Positions 15,810-20,811 of a DNA stretch of 20,811 nt are shown here, in pieces. The DNA comes from Bryobacteraceae bacterium (GTDB taxonomy: Bacteria > Acidobacteriota > Terriglobia > Bryobacterales > Bryobacteraceae). The DNA lies in assembly GCA_030039005.1 (NCBI GenBank), contig JASHQT010000312.1:1-20811 (forward strand), written 5' to 3'. Under the pieces are notes generated by a model. It did not search any database. It was not told where the DNA came from and saw nothing but the letters and a program-made list of their open reading frames with translations. Each line of letters begins with the position of its first letter. The stretch's first letter is position 1. Both the position numbers and the translations under genes were made by a program.

Positions 15810-16727
15810 GTGAAATCCGCCCCGCTCATCGACAGCGCGTTCCTCGAAAAGCTGGAACGCCTCGCCATTCGTTGGCAAAAGTCGTTTCCCGGCCTGGTCG
15901 GCGGCCACAATATCTCGCACTTCGCCGGGCCTGGCCAGGAATTTTTGGACCATCGCCAGTTCCATCATGGCGACGATCTACGCGCCGTGAATTGGCGCGC
16001 GTACCTGCGCCTGGAGAAGCTGTTTCTCAAGATGTTCCAAGTGGAGCCGCGCACGCCGGTCCGCATCCTGCTCGATACCAGCAGGTCGATGACTACCGGG
16101 GGAGGGACTACCGGGGGAGGGACCGCTGGTGTCGTGGTCCCCAAGTTCGACTATGCGCGCAAGCTCGCTGCCGCGCTGTGCTACGTCGGCCTGGTGCGGC
16201 TGGACACCATCTGCGTCCAACCTTTCGCGGAACAGCTCGGCGATTCATTCCTGTGCGGAGGGGGGCGCCATCGATTCATTCCCGCCGTGAAATTTCTCGA
16301 GCAGCTTACGCCCGGGGGCCGCACGAACTATTTTCAAGTGGCGCGTGAGTTCATTTCCACTTATCCGCAGCGTGGCTTGCTCATCATCGTCTCCGATTTC
16401 CTGGACGATGCCGGTTGCGAACGCCCGCTCCAATATCTGGCCGACTTCGGGCACGAGCTGATTCTGGTACAGGTTTGGGCTGATGAGGATCGCGAGCCGT
16501 CCTCGGACGGGTTGCTCGATCTGGTGGACGCCGAGACCGGCGCGACGCTCGAAATCGGCTTCGACGACGCCGCGCGTGCCAGCTATACCCAGGCCTTCGA
16601 CGCCCACGCCCGCGATATCCAGCGCGTCGGCCTGCGCAACAGCGGCCGTTATGTAGGCCTTTCCACCCAGACTACAATCGAAGAGGCTGTGTTCGGCCCT
16701 TTGGCCCGCTCAGGCGGCCTCGAGTAA
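15810..16727 (+). CDS. DUF58 domain protein (MoxR partner)
   Basis: This 305-aa protein starts at GTG 15810, 10 bp after moxR. It carries the DUF58 core: GPGQEFLDHRQFHHGDDLRA and VNWRAYLRLEKLFLKMF, then a vWA-like strand with the MIDAS motif DTSRS (89-93), then KFDYARKLAAALCY. DUF58 proteins are regularly encoded right after MoxR and are thought to work with it in assembling or activating envelope complexes. No transmembrane segment is seen, unlike some longer family members. A Thr/Gly stretch (residues about 95-105) between the MIDAS motif and KFDYAR comes from a 15-bp tandem repeat and lies next to the expected metal site. It ends 6 bp before the BatA-like gene. Confidence 0.88.
   Translation: MKSAPLIDSAFLEKLERLAIRWQKSFPGLVGGHNISHFAGPGQEFLDHRQFHHGDDLRAVNWRAYLRLEKLFLKMFQVEPRTPVRILLDTSRSMTTGGGTTGGGTAGVVVPKFDYARKLAAALCYVGLVRLDTICVQPFAEQLGDSFLCGGGRHRFIPAVKFLEQLTPGGRTNYFQVAREFISTYPQRGLLIIVSDFLDDAGCERPLQYLADFGHELILVQVWADEDREPSSDGLLDLVDAETGATLEIGFDDAARASYTQAFDAHARDIQRVGLRNSGRYVGLSTQTTIEEAVFGPLARSGGLE
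16091..16120 (+). repeat. 15-bp tandem repeat inside the DUF58 gene
   Basis: GACTACCGGGGGAGG is repeated exactly (16091-16105, 16106-16120), with the start of a third copy (GACC) following. In frame it encodes TTGGG TTGGG, beside the MIDAS motif. Confidence 0.9.
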
Positions 16728-16733
16728 GTCGCG

Positions 16734-18644
16734 ATGTTTTTCCTCAATCTTTCCATGCCGGAGTTTCTGGCGATCCTTGGATCGCTCTCGGGTCTGGTGG
16801 TGGCGCTCTACCTTCTCGATCGCGTGCGCAAGCGCCACACCGTCGCGACCCTGCGCTTCTTCGCCGCTATCGAAAAGCCTCCCGTGCTCCAGCACCGGCG
16901 CAAGCTCCAGCAGCCTTGGTCGCTGCTTCTGCAACTGGCCAGCCTGCTGCTCCTGCTTTTGGCCATCGCGCAGTTGCGCCTCGGTTCGCCCGCGCGTTAC
17001 TCGCGCGATCACGTCTTGATTCTCGACACCTCCGCCTGGATGGCCGCACGAAGCCGCGCGGGCAGCAATAATGCTCGCCTGATCGATCGCGCGCGCCAGG
17101 CCGCCGACAGCTACGTCAACGCGTTGCCTCCCGCCGATCGCGTGATGCTGGTGCGGGCCAACGTGCTCGCTACGCCTGTCCTGCTGTTCGAATCGGACCG
17201 CAAGAAGATCCACCTCGCCATCGATCAGACCCAGCCCAGCGCCGCGCCGCTGAATCTGCAACAGGCGCTCGATTTCGCCGCGCAGGCGCAAAAGGTGCAA
17301 GCGCAACGTCCCGGCGAAATCGTCTTTATCGGTGCGGGCCGTGTGTCGACTGACGATTCCACGCGGCTGGCCGCTCCAGCCAACTTCCGCTGGATCGCGA
17401 TCGATGGCCCCACCGAGCACGTCGGCTTGCGAAAAATCAGCGTACGGCGCGCCATGGATGATCCCGACGCTTGGGAAGTCTTCGTCGCCGCGAAAAACTA
17501 CGGCGCCGAACCCCGCTCGGTTCCTCTCACCGTCGCCTTCGGCGGCTCGCCCGTGGACACGCACCGCTTCGATCTGAAACCCCGCTCTGAGGAGAGCACC
17601 TCCTTCCGCTTCAACACGCGAGGGCGAGGATGGCTGGAAGCTCGCCTAGGTGTCACGCAGGATTCTTTCCGTCAGGATGCCCGCGCCGTTCTCGAACTTC
17701 CCGCGCGTGGCGCGCTGCCGGTTACCATTTACTCCGCGCAACCCGAACTTCTGCGCCCCATCTTCACGGCGATTCCCGGCATCGAAGCCAGCTTCCTCCC
17801 GATTTCGAGCTACAAGCCCGGCGCACACGGCGGAATCGTTCTGCTGGATCATTTCGCGCCGCCGGCGCCGCCTTTGGGTCAAAGCATCTGGCTGGAGCCG
17901 CCGCCGGACAAATCGCCGATTCCCGTCCAAAGCACGCAACAACACCTGAAGCTGAACCAGTGGCAGGCGGATCATCCGTTGGGAGCGGGTCTCCGTGTCC
18001 ACGACATTGACCTGGCGGCCGCTGAAGTGTTCGCTCCCGCGCCCGGCGACATCGTCGTTGCCAGATCGGACTTGGGCCCCTTGATCGTCGCGCGTTCCGG
18101 CGATCCCAAGATGGTGGTGCTCGGTTTTCATCCCGTTCGCTCGGCGATGAAGTATCAACTTGCCACGCCCCTGCTGTTCGCCAACATCATTCGCTGGATG
18201 GCGCCAGACGCGTTTCGCTCCTGGGAATTGACCGCCGGCACCGTCGGCACCGTGGACGTGGATCTCGATTCCGAGATCGACCCTGCTACCGTTCGTGTGC
18301 AAACCGAAGACGGCCAGGCGCTCCCGTTCACCGTGCAAGGCAAAACGCTGCGTTTCTTCACCGGCACTCCCGGCGTGGTGCGCGTGCTCACCGGCGACCG
18401 CGAGTTGGTCTACTCGCTCACTCTCCCGCAACCCGGCGACACGGTTTGGAAGCCCTCCGCCGTCAAGTTGGGCTTGCCGCCCCGTGCCCCGCTCGGTCCC
18501 AGCTCGCGCGATCTCTGGCAATGGCTCGCCATCGCGGGCGCTGCCGGACTTTTATTGGACTGGATTCTCTATGGGCGCATGACTCGTCGCGTGCGCTTGG
18601 CCGCGGACTCAGGCGAAAGTGTTCGCTGGAGGAAAGCTTCGTGA
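16734..18644 (+). CDS. BatA-like membrane protein with a degenerate vWA domain
   Basis: This 636-aa protein has the BatA N-terminal layout: a first membrane segment at about 7-27, a cytoplasmic RKRHTVATLRFF stretch, and a second membrane segment at about 62-80 (SLLLQLASLLLLLLAIAQLR). A vWA-like domain follows from about 92. Its MIDAS position reads DTSAW (98-102) instead of DxSxS, so metal binding is probably lost. The middle (about 290-570) is beta-rich and presumably extracytoplasmic, and a third membrane segment lies at about 594-612 (LWQWLAIAGAAGLLLDWILY). Such proteins accompany MoxR and DUF58 and probably form part of the membrane complex they act on. ATG 16734 lacks a clear ribosome binding site. 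Its TGA overlaps the next GTG start (GTGA at 18641-18644), indicating translational coupling. Confidence 0.8.
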   Translation: MFFLNLSMPEFLAILGSLSGLVVALYLLDRVRKRHTVATLRFFAAIEKPPVLQHRRKLQQPWSLLLQLASLLLLLLAIAQLRLGSPARYSRDHVLILDTSAWMAARSRAGSNNARLIDRARQAADSYVNALPPADRVMLVRANVLATPVLLFESDRKKIHLAIDQTQPSAAPLNLQQALDFAAQAQKVQAQRPGEIVFIGAGRVSTDDSTRLAAPANFRWIAIDGPTEHVGLRKISVRRAMDDPDAWEVFVAAKNYGAEPRSVPLTVAFGGSPVDTHRFDLKPRSEESTSFRFNTRGRGWLEARLGVTQDSFRQDARAVLELPARGALPVTIYSAQPELLRPIFTAIPGIEASFLPISSYKPGAHGGIVLLDHFAPPAPPLGQSIWLEPPPDKSPIPVQSTQQHLKLNQWQADHPLGAGLRVHDIDLAAAEVFAPAPGDIVVARSDLGPLIVARSGDPKMVVLGFHPVRSAMKYQLATPLLFANIIRWMAPDAFRSWELTAGTVGTVDVDLDSEIDPATVRVQTEDGQALPFTVQGKTLRFFTGTPGVVRVLTGDRELVYSLTLPQPGDTVWKPSAVKLGLPPRAPLGPSSRDLWQWLAIAGAAGLLLDWILYGRMTRRVRLAADSGESVRWRKAS

Positions 18645-20811
18645 ATTTCGAGCGTGCCTGGGTCCTGATCTTTCTGCTCCTGCCGCTCGGTTGGATGTTT
18701 TTCGAGTGGCGCCGTACGCGCCGCGTCGCCGGATTGGTGGTGAAAACCATCACCTTTCTCGCCATTGTGCTCGCTTTAGCCGAGCCGACGCTCACCCTGC
18801 CGCAAACCAAAATGGCCGTCGCTGTTCTGGTGGACACGTCCTCCAGCGTGTCGCCCCAGGATCTTGCCCGCGCCTCGGAATTCGCTTCCGCCATCGAGAA
18901 GGCTCGCGGGCGTCACTGGGTCCGCATTCTTCCGTTCGCCCGCTCGGTGCGCGATCTCGACGCCGGCGAACGCCGCGGGCTGCATCTGGAAACCACCGCG
19001 GGCGAAGCCGGGCGCGCCACGGATCTTGAAACCGGCATCGAGGAGTCCATCAGTTCGCTGCCCGCGGACCTGGTTCCGCGCATCGTGCTCGTCTCCGACG
19101 GCAAAGAGAACGCGGGCAGCATCACTCGCGCGGCCTGGCAAGCCCAGCGCCTCGGCATTCCCATCGATACGGTCGCTCTCGCCGGCCGCCCGCAACCTGC
19201 ATTGCGCCTCGAAGCCGTCACCATCCCCACCGTTGCATTCACCGGCGAGCAATTTCCCGTAGATCTGAGCATCGCCTCGCCCGGGGCCGTTTCCGGCTCC
19301 GTCGAAATCAGCGCGGAAGGCAAGGCGCTTGGATCGAAGCCCATTCAACTCGGAAAAGGCGAGAATCAGGTTCGCGTGGATGCGAGGCTCACCGCCGCGG
19401 GAGCCCTGAGCCTGGCCGGCGTGATTCGCGCCGATGGGTTGGGCGATATTCGTTTCGACCGCGCCGTCACTCTGCGCCGCCCCAAGATCCTCTTCGTCTC
19501 CCAGGACCCTCCCGGTACTGAAACCCACTTGCTCCAAGCTTTGACCGCCGCGCAATTCGACGTCGATCGCACCGCCGATCCGAACCACGGCGCGCTCGCC
19601 GATTATCAGCTGCTCGTCCTGAACAATCTGGACTTGGAATCGCTGCCCGATGCCCGCAAGTCCGACATCGAGAAATTCGTCCAGCAGGGCGGCGGACTTG
19701 TGGTGATCGCCGGCGAGCGCAATGTCTACGTCGAAAACAAAACTGTCGAAGATGCTTTGGACCGCACGCTACCCGCCAAGCTGGCTCCTCCCCGCTCGCC
19801 CGAAGGCACCGCCGTGGTGCTCATCATCGACAAATCCTCGTCCATGGAAGGCAAGAAGATCGAGCTGGCGCGCCAGGCCGCGATCGGCGTGGTGGACAAC
19901 CTTCGGCCTATCGATGAAGTGGGCGTCCTGATCTTCGACAATTCGTTTCAGTGGGATGTGCCGCTGCGCCGCGCCGAGGATAAGACGCTGATCAAGCGCC
20001 TGATTTCCGGTATCATTCCCGACGGCGGCACCCAGATCGCTCCCGCATTGGCCGAGGCTTATCACAAGATTCTGCCCGCGCGCGCCACTTTTAAACACAT
20101 CGTGCTGCTCACCGATGGCATTTCCGAGGAAGGCGACAGCATGGACCTCTCGAAAGAAGCGCTTGCGCAGCACGTGACCATCTCCACGGTCGGCTTGGGC
20201 CAGGACGTCAATCGCACGTATCTGGAGAAGGTCGCGGCCACGGCCGGTGGAAAATCGTATTTCTTGAACGAACCGGCTGGGCTGGTCCAGATCCTGCTCA
20301 AGGACGTGATGGAGCACACCGGATCAACGGCCGTGGAGAAACCGCTGCATCCGTTTATCGCGAAAAACGCCGAAATTTTGGACGGCGTGGATTTCAACGC
20401 CGCGCCGGCGCTGAAAGGCTACGTGCGCTTCATCAGCAAACCCTCCGCCGATACGATCCTCAAGGTGGATGAGGAAGACCCGCTGCTGGTGCGCTGGCAG
20501 TACGGGCTGGGGCGCGCAGTTGTATTTACTTCCGACGCCAAAAGCCGCTGGGCCGCCGATTGGGTAACGTGGAAGGGCTTCGATAAGCTTTGGACCAACA
20601 CCTTCCGCGATCTACTGCCACACGCCGAAGCGGGCGAAGCCACGGCGGGCTTCGATAGCGCCAGCGGCGATCTCGTCGTGAGCTATCATCTCGGCGCCGA
20701 TGCCGACGATCCCGTAAAGATCCCGGAGATTTTCGTACTCGGCCCCAATGGATTCCGTCATCCGGTGCCGATTACGAAGCTCGGCGCGAAGTCCTATCGC
20801 GGGAGCATTCA
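18641..20811 (+). CDS. Membrane-anchored protein with two vWA domains and a GATase1-like insert (3' end outside the window)
   Basis: I translated this frame by hand from GTG 18641 to the right edge and found no stop, giving at least 723 residues. The start is fixed by GGAGGAAAG at 18628-18636 and by the GTGA overlap with the preceding gene. Two N-terminal membrane segments (about 7-21 and 31-50) are followed by vWA domain 1 with an intact MIDAS DTSSS (65-69). A beta-rich linker follows, then a GATase1/DUF1355-like Rossmann section at about 281-363 (PKILFVSQDPPG, VQQGGGLVVIAGE). vWA domain 2 has DKSSS at 397-401, with GGTQIAPAL as the expected threonine loop. The region beyond about 600 resembles C-terminal parts of this family. 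It probably acts with MoxR, DUF58 and the BatA-like protein in an envelope complex; the substrate is unknown. Confidence 0.85.
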   Translation, partial: MNFERAWVLIFLLLPLGWMFFEWRRTRRVAGLVVKTITFLAIVLALAEPTLTLPQTKMAVAVLVDTSSSVSPQDLARASEFASAIEKARGRHWVRILPFARSVRDLDAGERRGLHLETTAGEAGRATDLETGIEESISSLPADLVPRIVLVSDGKENAGSITRAAWQAQRLGIPIDTVALAGRPQPALRLEAVTIPTVAFTGEQFPVDLSIASPGAVSGSVEISAEGKALGSKPIQLGKGENQVRVDARLTAAGALSLAGVIRADGLGDIRFDRAVTLRRPKILFVSQDPPGTETHLLQALTAAQFDVDRTADPNHGALADYQLLVLNNLDLESLPDARKSDIEKFVQQGGGLVVIAGERNVYVENKTVEDALDRTLPAKLAPPRSPEGTAVVLIIDKSSSMEGKKIELARQAAIGVVDNLRPIDEVGVLIFDNSFQWDVPLRRAEDKTLIKRLISGIIPDGGTQIAPALAEAYHKILPARATFKHIVLLTDGISEEGDSMDLSKEALAQHVTISTVGLGQDVNRTYLEKVAATAGGKSYFLNEPAGLVQILLKDVMEHTGSTAVEKPLHPFIAKNAEILDGVDFNAAPALKGYVRFISKPSADTILKVDEEDPLLVRWQYGLGRAVVFTSDAKSRWAADWVTWKGFDKLWTNTFRDLLPHAEAGEATAGFDSASGDLVVSYHLGADADDPVKIPEIFVLGPNGFRHPVPITKLGAKSYRGSI

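Noticed and set aside
14663..15910. 415-codon open frame on the minus strand across moxR
   Set aside because: It is antisense to a fully recognisable MoxR ATPase and overlaps the divergent gene start; the Arg/His/Asp-rich translation is typical of a GC-rich shadow frame.
17646..18521. 291-codon minus-strand open frame inside the BatA-like gene
   Set aside because: Shadow of a real gene; low-complexity Arg/Gly-rich translation with no domain pattern.

Overview
The window looks like a chromosomal segment of a GC-rich, free-living bacterium. An acidobacterium of the Solibacter/Bryobacter type is my best guess from gene styles and codon use (inference only; there is no rRNA or tRNA to anchor it). 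Nearly everything is on the + strand and coding density is very high. The longest gene-free stretch is about 155 bases (13406-13560), and I saw no tRNA, rRNA, IS element, integrase, CRISPR array or clear att site.

Region 1 (1-10928) is the downstream half of a siphophage-like or gene-transfer-agent (GTA)-like tail cassette, transcribed left to right. It holds a tail-terminator-like protein (5' end outside the window), a major tail tube protein, a tail assembly chaperone pair, a very small tape measure protein (226 aa), two adjacent paralogous distal/minor tail proteins, a 1307-aa hub that joins a lambda gpL-like cysteine region to gpJ-like sequence, and a 930-aa tip/fibre protein with carbohydrate-binding-like and TIM-barrel-like parts. 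The order matches the tail block of lambda-like phages and of the Rhodobacter GTA. The head genes, if any, lie upstream. The most notable feature is a near-textbook -1 programmed frameshift signal between the chaperone frames: A AAA AAC at 1993-1999, a stop codon directly after it, and a stem-loop after a 7-nt spacer. The downstream frame has no ATG/GTG/TTG start where it opens, so a G / G-T style pair (143 and 253 aa) is predicted.

Region 2 (10975-13405) carries two apparently co-transcribed chromosomal-type genes: a Wzt-like polysaccharide ABC transporter ATPase with the C-terminal substrate-recognition domain, and an M24-family metallopeptidase. Region 3 (13561-14732) has a GAF-ANTAR RNA-binding regulator whose stop codon overlaps that of a convergent small helical protein of unknown function. 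Region 4 (14798 to the right edge) is a MoxR operon: MoxR AAA+ ATPase, DUF58 protein, a BatA-like membrane protein with a degenerate vWA MIDAS, and a large membrane-anchored protein with two vWA domains that is still open at base 20811. A divergent 65-bp promoter region with an imperfect 19-bp palindrome separates this operon from the minus-strand gene. Two in-frame tandem duplications (12 bp and 15 bp) sit inside the moxR and DUF58 genes.

The tail genes appear lower in GC and use different codons from the right half, although the last third of the 930-aa gene already resembles the chromosomal part. Whether the cassette is a prophage remnant, a GTA or a tailocin cannot be decided without the upstream sequence.
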